A stretch of DNA of 64,000 bases from Acanthosepion esculentum (GCA_964036315.1 OZ038487.1:56150909-56214908), one strand, 5' to 3'; positions 1 through 11,788 are shown, counted from the first letter of the stretch. Program-made: numbers and translations. Notes: generated by a model from the letters alone, not told the origin.

Positions 1-250
1 GAGTGTGAGTTCAATACCCAGTTCAGGCAGTGGAGAACTTTCAGAGGGAAAATTAGCAGGAGATAACTGATAACTGACATCCATCAAACATGGCTCGTGG
101 AACTAGAACAGTCTACCCCAGGGATCGAAATAAAGGGTTCGGTTCGAAATTCCAACCACCTGAAGAAGTCCGGAGCGTACAACGGCCGAAACGTTGTGAC
201 AAAAATGGTGACAAAGATGAGGCAATAGTCTGACTAATGTAAATACTGTA
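1..250 (+). repeat. SINE-A copy, 5' end outside window
   Basis: This copy matches two others in the window at about 6.3 and 60.9 kb. It keeps the box-B-like GAGTTCAATACCC, the block AACCACCTGAAGAAG and the 3' block AATAGTCTGACTAATGTAAA. The tRNA-like head with box A is only partly present because the window starts inside it. It carries no coding capacity. Confidence 0.75.
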
Positions 251-324
251 CAATTACGTTTTATTAGAATGAATATAAAAAAACATCAAAGATTATTTAA
301 ATATTATTTATCCTAAAATGTAAG

Positions 325-800
325 CAGAAATATTTTGTTATAAACAAAGAAAAGAGTGCTTGACTGTTGCATAATATCAGTCCTATATGACAGTGAATGC
401 TGGGCAATTTCTTCATAGATGAAGAATAGACTTGAAACCACAGAAATATGGTTCTACAGGAGGATGCTGAGAATACCATGGTATGAACATGTGAGCAATA
501 ACAAATTTTTAGAATAAATGAAAACAAAACACTTGTACCTAACATCAGGAAGGGACAGTTGAATTTTCTCGGGCACATAGAAAAAGGTCTTGAAAAATTT
601 GATAGTCACAGGACATACTTAAGGCAAGATGGATAGAGGAAAACTACACATACCCCACCTAGCGAGATTGTGTAAATAGATAATGGAAGAAGATTTAGGA
701 GAAATAACAAAAAGACAATAATTTACTAAGAGCTATAAAAGATAGGAAATTGTGGAGAGTCATGATTTCTCATGTCCTGAAAGGAAGAAGAAGATAAATC
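325..800 (+). pseudogene. LINE-R fragment (non-LTR retrotransposon C-terminal region)
   Basis: Plus-strand frames, broken by stops and shifts, read in order like the C-terminal part of a non-LTR retrotransposon polyprotein: a YMTVNAGQF-like stretch, then NMVLQEDAENTMV, then LNFLGHIEKGLEKF and finally a KIGNCGES-like tail. Better-preserved copies of the same family read RKMLRIPWTEH (21.2 kb) and MIGYVLKGHG (39.2 kb, minus). No reverse transcriptase core is present. The copy is ancient and not translatable. The clade is uncertain. Confidence 0.6.
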
Positions 801-1440
801 ACCTTCATTTTCAACAACTGCAGCCCAACATGAAAGCAAATTTTCAATTCCCCATTGAAAGGAATATCTGGAAGTCTACTTTCAATTTCTTCTTTGGTTC
901 CAAATGTTCTTCCATTTGAATAAAATTAAAATCTTTAGGTGGTAATTCTTGAATTGTCATGCTGGAGAATAACACCTTTTCTACTTCACAAAGCAGGATA
1001 CTTTTGACAAAATGATTTTGTAGTAGTTGACAAAGTTTGATAATTAAAATAAAGTAAAAATAATTCTTAAATACCTCATTAATATCCACCATAGCATTCT
1101 TAAGTACAGGTCAATCAGCTAACTTCGTTTCTGAAACCAGATATGTGAATAGGCAAAACAAAAGATCAAAGATCCTGTACCAAAGCAAAGGACAATCCTA
1201 ATCACACTCACCACACTTCCAGACCACTAACCAACTGCAGTTAGTTTTCTCTACCTTTCACCAGAAAGTGAGACAGGCTGATCCACTCCTCAAATAACGA
1301 AAGAACTAATAAGAATGACTGTCTGTTATGAAGTAGGAGTCCTGCTCTTTCTCTTTCAATCTCTGTTCCAATGTTCCATTAGCTGCAAACTATAAAAATT
1401 TGTATTCATAAAAAGAAAATAAATATTCCAAAACAACATT
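801..1440. other. AT-rich sequence without recognised feature
   Basis: No convincing coding region, tRNA-like box or tandem repeat was seen. The short open frame at 844-1092 on the minus strand lacks recognisable motifs. Confidence 0.4.
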
Positions 1441-1880
1441 TTTTTAGTGTTCATTCATTTTGAATATAGAAACATTCTGCACCAACCTCCATACTTTGTT
1501 TACCCAATTAAGCTTCTGGTAATAAACGTCTGCAGTGACAGTCATTCTATCTTCCAGCAGCTCATAATCGATGAAACCTTTCATATTCCACCACACACAA
1601 AGCAAAGACTTCTGTGAATGGGTTCCTGGTTTTGATGTTGGTACTGGTTTCTCATTTGGGTTAACCACTGTCATTTTCATTTTCCATTGACATGCAAAAC
1701 CCATTTTTCATCACCTCTAACAGAGTGATGCAAAATTGACATTCCTGATTAAATGACTGCTGCAGATGGTGGAATACTGTATTCAATTCTCAAGCAAAAG
1801 CTTATGAAGTACCTAAATTCCCTATTTGGAAGTTTTCCCAATTCACTTGTGATGTTTGTGGATAAGTGAACACGATAAAA
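1440..1880 (-). pseudogene. mariner transposase fragment
   Basis: The minus strand reads, with one frameshift near 1700, a DEKWVLHVN-like segment and then KPVPTSKPGTHSQKSLLCVWW, MKGFIDYELL and TVTADVYYQKLN. This order (DE.W, then ..VWW, then G.I.YELL, then T..A..Y...L) is that of the central catalytic part of mariner (DD34D) transposases. The first catalytic Asp lies in DEKWVL. The N-terminal helix-turn-helix domain and the last catalytic Asp are missing, so it is inactive. Confidence 0.65.
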
Positions 1881-2039
1881 TTAATTACACTATTTACATG
1901 CAGACTATTGTCCTCAGCTTTGTTGATGTTATCAAAATGTTTTAGCTGTCGTGCCTTTGGGTCCTCATCAGGTGAATGTCAATCCAGGTAACCAACAGGG
2001 AATTCTGAACTGAATACTTTTTTAATTTTTTTATTTAAT

Positions 2040-2945
2040 CAGTGTCACCCCAAGCAAGGCAGTACAGCCACTAACACACGAAGGTTACAGGGTGCGAAGG
2101 AATTAGGAACAAAAACTTTAGAAATGAGTAGAAATAGAAAAGAGCAATCAGGAGGACAGTAGATAGCAATTGACATTGCATTTAAATTTTTGCAGATTAA
2201 AGTTGGCTGGAAAGCTTGGAGCTAGAATTGGAGTTCCACCAATGAGAAGTACAAGAAAAGAAACTATTATCATAGCAGTGATAGCAACATCTAGCCCGCT
2301 CAACTGTAAATTGATGAGATTTTGCCGCCAGTCTAGTATTGTGCCTAAATTCATACAGTCTAGGTATCATAGCAAAGAACTCATCCGAACATTTACCATG
2401 AATGTATTTCTAAAAAGGTCACAGAGAGGTAACCTTACAGCAGTGGGCATCTTTGGATCTTATCAAGGAGCTCCAGATAAATAGCAGGGACACCGGACCA
2501 TATACAGCAGTTATATTCTAAGCATGGATGAATGGGAGACTTATAGATATGCAAGATAGATTCCAGAGAGAAAAATTGTCTCACCTGGCACAGGAAAGCA
2601 ACTTTTCTAGCAGTTGACCTAGTCTTTCCACCATGTTAACTGAGAACCTTAGCTCAAGAAGGTGCAATGAGTCATTTTGTTGGAGGTTAGCATCAGCCAT
2701 GTTGATGGAAAGTGGAGAGGGGTCTCTCAGAGGATTAATGAAGAGAAGTTTAGTTTTTTTTAACAAGCCATCTTTTGCCCCAGTTAACAAGTCTTGAGGT
2801 CATTTTGGCTGTCAGCTGTTATTTTGACCTTGACAGACTGATCAGCCTTACTATCAAGACAAGAATAAATGGTAGTATCATCAGCAAAGATGAATCTCTG
2901 TGGGTTGACTTTTCTCATTCCATTGCCCATGTCTAGGGATGTCTC
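2040..2945 (-). pseudogene. LINE-C 3' portion with RT catalytic motif
   Basis: On the minus strand the order is: FADDT, the YxDD-type reverse transcriptase catalytic box (2874-2888), a TKLLFINPLRDPSPLSINM stretch, an SLESILHIYKS-like stretch, then FNLQKFKCNVNCYLLSS at the C-terminus, followed by a 3' UTR ending TGCCTTGCTTGGGGTGA (2040-2065). Several stops and shifts separate these blocks. The element is 5'-truncated (about 0.9 kb). The final UTR block is shared with copies at 8.2, 18.4, 24.6, 28.4, 39.3, 48.3 and 52.9 kb. Confidence 0.75.
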
Positions 2946-3119
2946 ATCTCGTTATTATTCTTACTACTGCTTAGTTATTGCTTGCTCTGTTTCCACTGGA
3001 ATATGTGATAGCAACAAAGATGTGGCCAATTGTCTGCATGTAAATAGTGTAAATAATGATAACAGAAATTCAGACAGTTTCAGGCAGATCCATTTGGTTT
3101 CCTTAAATGTTTCCTAACT

Positions 3120-3750
3120 TAGGATGAGTGTCTTTGAGTCAAAGACAAAGAGACAATCCATGCAGTGGAAATACCCCTCCTCAGCTTCCCCAAAGAAAGC
3201 CAAGATTGTTTCATCTGCAAGGAAAGTGATAGCCTCAGTTTTTGGGGATGCAAAGGCATTGTGTTTATTGACACAAAAGGGCCAGACCATCAATGGAGAG
3301 CACTATGCCAATTTGCTAAGCCAGTTATGATAGATTATCAAGACCAAACACCCAGGAAAACTGATGAAAGGGGGTCTTGTTTCATCAGGACAATACTCCT
3401 ATACATGGCCTTATTTTCAATAGCTGCTGTGCATAACTGTGGCTTTGAATGGGTTATCATCCCCCACTTCATTCTCCTGATTTGACCCCATTTAACTATC
3501 ATTTGTTCCCCAACATGAAATAAACACTTTGCTGTGAAACAGTATCACAGTGATAATGATGTCATATTTGCTGTTGATTACTTTTTTGACCAACAGGATG
3601 AAAGCTTCTTCACCAATGGGATCCATGCACTGCAGCACCAATGGGAAAAGTGTGTGGAACGCAAGGAGACTATGTTGAAAAATAAACCTCATTTTGGTCA
3701 CATTCTATAAGAGTATCTTGGTCAGCCTATGAACCTTACAGCCAACCCAC
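3120..3750 (+). pseudogene. mariner transposase C-terminal half
   Basis: Plus-strand frames read QSMQWKYPSSASPKKAK, KVIASVFGDAKA, INGEHYANLLSQL, then after a frameshift VLFHQDNTPIH and SPDLTPFNYHLFPNMK. HQDN carries the second catalytic Asp of mariner transposases. In the third motif, where the family has SPDLAPSD, the terminal Asp is replaced by Asn (PFN). Stops follow. The copy is therefore dead by sequence, independent of the 1.4 kb copy, and on the opposite strand. Confidence 0.75.
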
Positions 3751-3929
3751 ATACTTTGATATAAAACACTATGTGACTTCATATATCATATATATTCCTT
3801 CTTTGAAGCAATGAGATATTCCATTGTTATGGAAATGGGCAGAACTAATCAATATTAATTTATGATCATGTCTTAAGATATAAACTGAACACTGATGCCT
3901 AACATCTTTGTAAATGTGTGTATCTATAA

Positions 3930-4580
3930 TTACCAGTGTTTATTAGTGACAAAGAAATCATGAAATTAAAAGAAACAGTTCCAAAAATGGTCTGCTCCTT
4001 GTGCCAATTCAGAAAGTTCCTGACTCTTTCTGCCAGGATTTATCTTCACAAGAGTCAGATCGAACCAAAAATGGAGTTTTGGCTGGAGCTGACTAATCTT
4101 CACTTTTCATCCTTGACAGAGTTCAAAAGTGTTTATGCAACCTTGTGGGTGATGAATTATGTCCAACCTCACAGCCTCTTTCCTACAGATGAAATGTTGT
4201 AACTCTATTGCTATTTTCATGATAAAGGTTCAGATGAGCTACGTTCCTTAATTCCACCAGTTCAGACCTTAACAGCTTAGACCTGCCATGCTACATACAC
4301 AGGGTTGAATCCTCCTCATTTCCTTCTCTTTGTATACCATTGGTAAGAAGGAAGTTCCACTTAGTTTCTTCCTGAGAACTACTAATTTGTGGAACAGACT
4401 GCTGAGGAGATGCTTCCTCAATCACAGCAACCTTAAACTCTTCAAATCTAGGGTCAATCATTATCTACCCTACATAACATAATAATCTCTTCTTATTTTC
4501 ATGCAATAATCTCATTCCTTAAGCTACCTTGAATAGCTCTTGTGCTTTGTACTTTGTGAAAATTAGAAAAAAGAAAAACA
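3930..4580 (+). pseudogene. LINE-J C-terminal fragment
   Basis: The plus strand reads ARIYLHKSQIEPKMEFWLEL, later PPVQTLTA, and a C-terminal block NLWNRLLRRCFLNHSNLKLF followed by KSRVNHYLPY. The same ending occurs at 7.5-7.74 kb and 22.98-23.3 kb. It is the region after the reverse transcriptase of a non-LTR retrotransposon. Frameshifts near 4200 and stops make it non-functional. Confidence 0.65.
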
Positions 4581-4817
4581 AATAAACAATCCCATTGTTA
4601 ATATTATATATAAAAAAAAAAATGAATTAGTTGAAAAAAAATTAATTACTATTGATTCATTGCCATCAGAGTTGTATTTAGATCCCAGGAAATGAATAGC
4701 CAAAAATTGTATTATCCTTCTGTAAAACCATTATATAATAGCATGATTTGCATTCGCAAACACATTTATGGAAACACGTGTATTTTTTATAAAAAATTTC
4801 TTTTACAAATTTATGCA

Positions 4818-4838
4818 TATAAGTATATATATATCTGC

Positions 4839-4905
<67 letters not shown>

Positions 4906-4913
4906 GTATGTAT
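4818..4913. repeat. (TA)n / (TATG)n microsatellite
   Basis: Long TA array with interruptions passing into TGTA tetranucleotides. Open frames across it in both directions are artefacts. Confidence 0.95.
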
Positions 4914-5870
4914 GCAAAATGCATGCACATTGATGTGTATAGATAAATTCATGTATTCTAAGCACTCTGCAAACTGGGAAGAGAAAATTTCTGAAACTGA
5001 ATTAGCCTGTCTTAGTCAAAGCCATTTATTGACATAAGGTTATAGGTAAGTTTCAAAACTATGCCATCTGCTGATCATCTTTTTTTCTTCATGTGGCTTG
5101 AAATTTGTATGGAAATGATGAGCAGGTAAAAAAAAAAAAAAAAACACCAGCAAAATCAAAAAAATGATTTGCTTTAGAAGTCGAGAATCAAATCTAAGAG
5201 GAGCAAGCAAATTAGTTTCACCTGTCATCGGGCTGACTTTTTCTCTTCAAAACCAAGACACCTGATTAACCCTTTTCAGGTAGTTTCTTCAACATTGCTT
5301 TGGGCTAAGCTTTTCCAGTCTTTCTGTTTTGTTTTTGTTTCCTGCTGTTTCAATTGTCATGTTCACAATTGTCTTTTTTGGTGAAAATGCAGAAAAGACA
5401 GAGAACTGATTCTTTTCGTTTCTTACCGAAGTCCTGACAGTCAAACAATGAAAAATTCTAATGAATGCATAAAAAGTTAATTAAATTAAAAAAAAAAAAC
5501 ATATGAGAGCAGACTGAATTTCTGAAATGAGGAATTATCCTTTTACATAGATTGACTTGGACTAGTATCATCATCTTCATTGTTTTAGTCCTAATGTTTT
5601 ACATTTTCTGTTCATCTTCATTTGTTTGTTGTATCTAGTGACCTTTTGGGAATTATCAAACCAAGCCCTTTATTCAATCCATAGTAGATTGCTCCCAATC
5701 CATTGTTCAGGCTTGGGGATACCATATCAGTTAAATCTTCCTATTTTATTCCCCCTTATAATACGACTTCTCATTTCTCTACCAAATCAAAATATACATA
5801 TATCTGCATGCTCACTTAAAATAAGTATGGCACATGGTCAAATTTAAAGTGAGAGTTCCATGTTTATATG
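4914..5870. other. AT-rich sequence without recognised feature
   Basis: Only short homopolymer runs such as the A17 at about 5128 were seen. Nothing supports a gene. Confidence 0.4.
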
Positions 5871-6180
5871 GGATTTCTTCTATATGATGTGTCCCTTCAG
5901 GACATAGACACAACTTCCTGTCCCTTATGTGTTGAATTTCAGCTGTCTTTTCCTGATTCTGAGTAGAAGTGTTCTTTCTGTTGCTATTTTCTTTAAGACT
6001 TCCTTGTTGCTCAACTCAGCTCATGGAATTTTCAGTATCCTTCTGTAGAATCACATTTCTCCTCATCTGTAAGGAGATTGTCTACCATTTGCTGCCATAT
6101 AAGAGAATGGATAACAGCAGCATAGAAATGAATACAATATGGGAATCAGTAATAATTAGTGTCAGAGAAAAACAACAAAA
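5870..6180 (-). pseudogene. LINE-R fragment
   Basis: The reverse complement carries the same blocks as the copies at 0.3, 9.4, 23.7 and 42.7 kb: the GTCCT..AGGACA end (5890-5910), then a GAGGAGA..GGATACTGAAAA segment equivalent to the RMLRIPW region. It is heavily decayed. Confidence 0.5.
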
Positions 6181-6311
6181 ATTGCAATATGAGCTCTGGT
6201 AAAAACATGCAATGATAACATAAAAAAATTGCAATATAAGCACCGGTAAAAAATGATGCTGAAGATATTAGGTTTATAATACCCAGAAATTCATACACAG
6301 ATGTCCTCAAG

Positions 6312-6612
6312 GACACATGGTACAGTGGATAAAGGTGTTAGTTAGATCCAGTGACAGGACCCAAAGAGTGTGAATTCAATACCTGGTAAAGGCAGTGGAG
6401 AACTTGGAGAGGGGAATTAACAGGAGATAACTCACATCCATTATACATGGCACATGGAATCAGAACAGTGAGTGAAATAAAGGGTTCAGTTTGAGATTCC
6501 AACCACCTGAAGAAGGCCGGAGTGTACAATGGCCAAAACCTTGTAATAAATATGGCAACAAAGATGAGGACAATAGTCTGAATAATGTAAATAGTGAATG
6601 GATGACACATCC
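6312..6612 (+). repeat. SINE-A copy
   Basis: The tRNA-like head has a box-A-like ACAGTGGATAAAGG and a box-B-like GAATTCAATACC about 50 nt apart, followed by the SINE-A body (AACCACCTGAAGAAGGC) and the end block AATAGTCTGAATAATGTAAA. Spacing and boxes are those of a pol III promoter derived from a tRNA. Confidence 0.8.
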
Positions 6613-6639
6613 AGCAATCTTTGCTTAGTTTCTAATGAA

Positions 6640-7800
6640 TTTTTTTTCCATTTCTTGGCACCTTGCTTAACTTGTAGAATGCTTCTTTTACAAGGATGGT
6701 CACATTAGATATTTCAAAGGTCTTTGACAAAGTGTGACATAAGGGGTTACTACTCAAGCTCTCTAGCTTAGGAGTGACTGGAAGAGTTATCTCTGTTTTA
6801 AAGTCATTTCTAACTGATACGTCCCTGAAGATAATTGTTAATGGTTAGTTGTCTGAGTCGCAGGTGCTCAACACAGGCATCTCCCAAGGTTTGCTTCTCA
6901 GTTCAATCCTTTCCCTCCTTACATAAATGCTCTACCTAAGAGTATACTCCAATCATTTGGAAATATCTATGCTGATGATACAATGGCATATGCGTGCACC
7001 TCTTATACCCTTGATAACCAGAGTTTAGCAGCTGATCTCTTCTCTAGCAGCTTCGTGGGGGAAAAATCTTACTGGTTACATTCAGTGCCTCAAAGACCAA
7101 ACTAGTTACCTTCCACCATCACCAATTGGGTCCAGAAATATCACCAACTGTGATGAATGGATGTTCCCTCAAGGAGGCTTTGTGTCTTGAGTTCCAATTA
7201 GGACTTAACCTCAAGATGCTGGGAAAATGATCAGTTCCCTGTACTGCTCCAACAAGTACCTCACTCCTCCTGCTATTCTCTATCAAGAGCCAGACCAGAC
7301 CAAAAATAAAGTAATGCTGCTATATATGAGTGGGAGTTGCCGAGTCTTCATTTTCTACTCTCAATAGAGTCCAGAAGCATCTCTGCATCCTTGTAGGTGA
7401 CAAATTATTTTCCGCCCTACAACACCTCAGATGAGACATCGCAAGACTCTCGCTGCTCTATCACTATTTTCATGGTGAATGTACAAATGAACTGTACTCC
7501 TTTGTTCCACCTATCCGAACCTTCACGGCTAAGATGTGCCATGCTATGCACATGGTAGTGAACCATCCTCATTCCCTTCATATCACCCTGGTGAGATGTA
7601 AGTTCCACTCAAGCAACTTCTTTTTACAAACTGCTGCCTTGTGGAACCAACTCCCAAGAGGCTGCTTCCCCAATCACTACAATCTTAAGCTGTTCAAGTC
7701 TAGGTTTAACCGTTATCTTTCGCATGTATCTGCATAAGCTGTACCTCTTACTCTTTAACCCTCTACCTCAAGTGGCCCCAGAGCCTTTTACAGGGTTAAC
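6640..7800 (+). pseudogene. LINE-J fragment with RT catalytic box
   Basis: A reverse-transcriptase catalytic box YADDT is read at 6967-6981, followed by ACTSYTLDNQSLAADLFS. After shifts come SFVPPIRTFTAKMCHAMHMV, HSLHITLVRCKFHSSNFF and a C-terminus ending KLFKSRFNRYLSHVSA at about 7737, the best-preserved LINE-J end in the window. Stops between about 7050 and 7480 break it. No endonuclease domain is left. Confidence 0.75.
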
Positions 7801-7872
7801 ACTGTAAAAAAATGTCCAATGCATGTTCGGGTCTCAGTGTCAAATTATCAGATGTTAAATGATGTCTAATAT

Positions 7873-8085
7873 GACTGCAGACAGTACCTCTGTTTTGATA
7901 GGGGGCTAGGGTTATTGACTGGCATATGAGGTAACTACAAAGAAGAAATGCCAAGAGGTATTGAACAATTTTTAAATAGGACTAGAGATAAAATTTGCTC
8001 AAGTGCCCTTGGCATTTCTTCATTGTAGATGCCAGTGTTTAACCCTAGCCACCCTATCAAAACAGAGGTACTGTCTGTAGTCATA
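7873..8085. mobile_element. foldback (MITE-like) element, about 213 bp
   Basis: The two ends are inverted copies of each other: GACTGCAGACAGTACCTCTG at the left and its near-complement at 8065-8085, with pairing continuing through TTTTGATAGGG and GGCTAGGGTTA to about 80-85 nt per arm. A short centre around 7960-8000 is unpaired. No protein is encoded. It sits between LINE-J pieces, suggesting insertion into an old LINE. Confidence 0.7.
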
Positions 8086-8099
8086 ACCTCAAGTAGAAC

Positions 8100-8416
8100 T
8101 CATACATACAATCCATCCCTAAAGATGCTTGGAAAATGATCAGTTCCCTGTACTATATATCCTTTAACCTATGATGGCATTCTGACTACATCTCCATTTG
8201 CCTTGATTTATCCACTTCCCTTCTTCACATCCTTTCATCTTTCATTCCTATCTGCTCTCGCTCCAAATCTTCTGTAACCCCCTTGCCTTGATCGACCCAC
8301 TGTCTTTCTCTTTCTCCACATCCTCTCCTTTACCACTCCTATCTGCTCTTCCTCCAACCCTTTTGTAACCCCATGCATGATAGTGGCCTCCAGCCTTGCT
8401 TGGGGTGAAAAAAAAA
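8100..8416 (+). pseudogene. LINE-J scrap followed by LINE-C 3' UTR with poly(A)
   Basis: 8125-8155 repeats the LINE-J block AATGATCAGTTCCCTGTACT seen at 7225. 8190-8416 is the LINE-C 3' UTR, holding two tandem copies of a CCTTTC..CTATCTGCTC unit, the end block CTTGCTTGGGGTGA and a run of 15 A. The UTR and its internal duplication match, in reverse, 52.85-53.07 kb. Confidence 0.7.
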
Positions 8417-8710
8417 AAAAAATGGTTTTTAATGGCTGATCCAGAGAATTACGTGATGAACATCAATTGATGAGATGCAATGCTTTTATTCACTCACTTG
8501 TTATCTATTGTTGAAATTTTGGATCCTTAACATCTGTTCATTCAGTTGTACGGAGATTAATAACATTCTTTTTTCTTTGCCCAAATAATCAACCATTCCT
8601 GATTTCCTTAATTTCTTCATGGATTATTTCTTTCTGATATTCTTCAAGTTTTACTTTTACAAAGCAGAGGTGTGGCTTTGCATTCCCTACTCCAACTGTA
8701 TCAGATGATA

Positions 8711-9227
8711 TACGAGGCTTGATAAAAACGTATTGCGGGGTGGGGCCTGGTATTATGAAAAGAAGACTACAATACATATCAATTTGGTATTTAATTTCCC
8801 CCGAAGTAGTCCCCCTTTGAAGCCACACACTTTATCTAGCACCGTTTCCATTTATGGAAACAATCCTGAAACTTATTTTTTGGGATAGTGAGCAGCTGCT
8901 TTGTCACATTCTCTTGGATGTCCTTTCTTGTTCCTTTAAAATGGCGGTTTTTAATTTTTTGAAAAGGAAAAAATCACAATGCGTGAGATCTGGGGAATAC
9001 ACGTGTTTGTCCATCTTGGAGAATGTCATCCTTGGCCAAAAACTGATGCACAAACCATGGTCACTGATGGAACCTCTGTGATGTGGTGACACAACCACAT
9101 TCTACATACTTTCCTTTCAATGGACAACAGGGCTCGAGATTAATCTGTGCCAAGTGGCTCCACTCTGTGTACTTTAGGTCTGTTACCATAGCAATAAACC
9201 AGATACTTTTTGATCAGAACTGGTATA
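8711..9227 (-). mobile_element. internally deleted mariner element
   Basis: The ends are imperfect terminal inverted repeats, TACGAGGCTTGATAAAAACG on one side and, as complement, TACCAGTTCTGATCAAAAAG on the other, next to TA. On the minus strand a frame reads DHGLCISFWPRMTFSKMD, HVYSPDLTHCDFFLFKKLK and ILKEQERTSKR. SPDL..CDFFLFPKLK is the third catalytic region of mariner transposases and is preserved, but the N-terminal domain and the first two catalytic regions are missing. At about 515 bp, versus about 1.3 kb for a full element, it can only be non-autonomous. Confidence 0.8.
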
Positions 9228-9329
9228 CAATAGATTTTGCTGCTCTCTTCTGAGAGAAATTTGTCTCTAGTAATATGAAGCATGATATTCATCAAGTTTT
9301 AGCCTCATGTAGCATTTGGTGTTGCCTTT

Positions 9330-9797
9330 GTATTCTCTGCTCTAACTGTGAGTGTCAAATTCTTCAAGACCCCTTTCCTTATTATGTGTTCTAGAAATTT
9401 CAACTGTCTCTTCCTGAAAGTGCCCTTTCCATTTTCCTTAAAATTTCCTTGTGGCTCACATGTTCATAATATTCTCAGCATCCTTCTGTAAAACAATATT
9501 TTTACTGCTTCAAGACTCTTCTATGTTTGTGAGGCAATTGTAAATGATTCACTGCTATAGGGGAAGACTGATATTACATAAGAGTTTAGTACTCTTTTCT
9601 TTCTCTGTAAGAAAATTTTCAGATTTCTTAATTCTTTGGTTAACTTTTGGAAGGCATTTTTTGCTATTCCAATACACCTTTGGATTTTTGTGTCACATTT
9701 TCCGTCATCTGTTAAAACACTTTAAATTTTCATATTTGCTTGATTATGGCCCCTCCAATTTGTTGTTAATACCTTGGTCTTTTCCACTTACTGACAA

Positions 9798-9800
<3 letters not shown>
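9330..9800 (-). pseudogene. LINE-R fragment
   Basis: The reverse complement matches the LINE-R copies at 23.5-24.1 and 42.6-42.9 kb (blocks around AGAATATTATGAACATGTGA and AGGATGCTGAGA). It is decayed, with no usable frame. Confidence 0.55.

Positions 9801-9832
<32 letters not shown>
9801..9832. repeat. (TA)n microsatellite
   Basis: TA array of about 30 bp. Confidence 0.9.
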
Positions 9833-9833
<1 letters not shown>

Positions 9834-10170
9834 ATATTCCGTGCTAATAGGGTTTACTTTAAAAACAAGGTGGATAAAATAAGTAAGGGTTTATTGTAAA
9901 AATCAATACAATAAGAATAAAGGTAACAGTTATGAACAAGGTCGTTGCAAGTCAATCCAATAGTGAGTGCTACTATTGGAATGTGTAGTTCTTGCATAAG
10001 TCTGAGTTGTACTCAACAGATCCCATCAAGACTCTGTAGTCCGTTTACTTACAAATGCTTATAGGTAGTTATGACCTATAGTGTAGTCACTCATGGGGGT
10101 GACAGGTTATTCCATTACATCATATATATTGGGAGAAATCTAGGAGAAAAAGTTTTGTTTACTGTGGCAT

Positions 10171-10195
10171 GTTTTCTCCTTTAGGACTTCATCAG
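10171..10195 (-). ncRNA. degenerate hammerhead-ribozyme-like motif
   Basis: The minus strand reads CTGATGA, then AGTCC-TAAA-GGAG as a short stem II, then AAAAC followed by ATG. The last core box would be GAAAC in an intact hammerhead, and here it has decayed. The same design is seen at 49.26 and 55.45 kb. It lies just upstream of a PLE N-terminal scrap at 10.26 kb. Confidence 0.45.
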
Positions 10196-10249
10196 ACTAA
10201 TGTGATGCTTATGTTTATCTAACTGCACATGTGCATGAAGGGGGAGAAA

Positions 10250-10310
10250 TTTTAAACCTTTTATGAAAACATGTATAAAGGAAGGATTGCTGTTCAAATA
10301 TATATATACA
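10250..10310 (+). pseudogene. PLE N-terminal scrap
   Basis: The frame reads MKTCIKEGLLFKY and then runs into TA repeats. It matches the NETCINEGLLPKYT block of the other PLE fragments (18.85, 42.28 and 57.02 kb). Confidence 0.5.
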
Positions 10311-10324
10311 TATATACGAATAAA

Positions 10325-10440
10325 ATGAAAAGAGGAAAAAACTATTCTTAGCCAATGCTTTTTGTCCTCTGATAAAGTTTCTCAGAGGATGAAATGTATC
10401 GGCTAAGAATAGTTTTTCCTCTTGTCTTTTTATTCATTTT
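10325..10440. repeat. foldback hairpin, about 50-nt arms
   Basis: AAACTATTCTTAGCC at 10340 pairs with GGCTAAGAATAGTTTTTCCT at about 10407. An inner stem TCCTCTGA/TCAGAGGA surrounds the loop. Looser versions lie at 11.90-12.03 and 13.47-13.57 kb, each next to (TA)n. Confidence 0.7.
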
Positions 10441-10478
10441 GTCCCTTTATAGATACACTGTATCTGAAAATAATTTAC

Positions 10479-10481
<3 letters not shown>

Positions 10482-10516
<35 letters not shown>
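10482..10516. repeat. (TA)n microsatellite
   Basis: TA array directly downstream of the hairpin-bearing segment. Confidence 0.9.
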
Positions 10517-10520
<4 letters not shown>

Positions 10521-10918
10521 GAAAAACAATGTCAAAAATACTTGTAGTAAACAAAATTATATTGTTGTTCCTTAACACGCAAAGCTATGTATAAGCTGCT
10601 ACCATGACCAAGAAAGCATATTTGGTCATTTGGCCATATATTTTTAAGTAAGTTTGGCTGAGAACTTTTCAGTACAATATATATTGTATATATGGCTAAA
10701 TGAATATAGATTGAAAGATATTAAAATCATATTACTGCCTATTCCTTATTTATTTATCCTATTTTTTGCTTTTAAATCATATTTTATTTCTGTAAGCCGT
10801 GGTTAATTCTGCAACATCTTTTTCGGATCTTCAGCTGGTTTTAGGATGTTTGGTATTTGGTGCAGTCAGTCCATTTTTTTTTTACTTCATCTTTCATTGT
10901 TTTTATGTGTACCCCCCC

Positions 10919-10919
10919 A

Positions 10920-10979
<60 letters not shown>

Positions 10980-10982
10980 AAT
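10919..10982. repeat. (CT)n-(CA)n microsatellite
   Basis: CT array passing into a CA array. The frame across it (10799-11104) has no recognisable motif. Confidence 0.9.
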
Positions 10983-11757
10983 TATTGAATATAGAAAGCC
11001 ATGGAAATGAATCAAAAAAATTAACTTCAAACATCAGAGGATCCCTGCAGAGAACTGATTTGCAACCTGCTGCAAGGAGTAAGAAGAATTACTTGAAAGA
11101 TTGAAAAAATAAAAATGTAAATATAATAATAAAAGGTAAAAATATGGCATTTTATTCACTGCGGGTGTTCCACACAGATTGAAAATAAATATCTTATATT
11201 TTAGCCAGTGGTGAGATATAACTTTAATTATGATGACATAGAATGTTGTATGATGATGTAGAATATATATATGGATGCTGTGTGTGTGAACAGGTTACAT
11301 GAAAAACTGTTCAACATTAACTTTAATACTGAATGGATTTCAAGTACATTTTGGGTGAAGTTGAAAAACAGAAATAAGGACTTTTTTGAAAAATTCTTTT
11401 GCATGTCACTATAGATGAAACACTCCAGATCATGAATATCTAAAAATAATTTTTTTTTTTGTGGGGGGAGGTCCAGTTTGTTATGTAAATCAGTTCCCTT
11501 ACATATGCTCATACAATGTGATTTCTTAACCCTTATCACTCTGGGACTTCATTTGCTATAGAAAAGTTTATCCTGCCATCCTGAATGTGACTCATCACTG
11601 AAGAATAATATGTTTGAATTTCATAGTTGTGTTGTCATATCCGGCTATGTCAACAGAAAAGTTTGAGTGAAATTAACAATAAGGATACTGCAATTGAGAG
11701 CACTTTAAAAAGGATGCAGCAGTAATTAATTAATAATAATAAAAAAAACTAATTTTC
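10983..11757. other. AT-rich sequence without recognised feature
   Basis: No gene, tRNA-like head or tandem repeat was identified. Confidence 0.4.
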
Positions 11758-11788
11758 ACTCTCTCTCTCTCTCATTCTCTCTCTCTCT

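Noticed and set aside
3360..3390. CTGATGA at about 3360 as ribozyme core
   Set aside because: Lies within the mariner coding remnant and has no stem II or GAAA at proper distance.
10325..10440. Hammerhead ribozyme in the 10.33-kb hairpin
   Set aside because: CTGATAA and GAAA occur, but the bases between them cannot form stem II; the hairpin pairs across both boxes instead.
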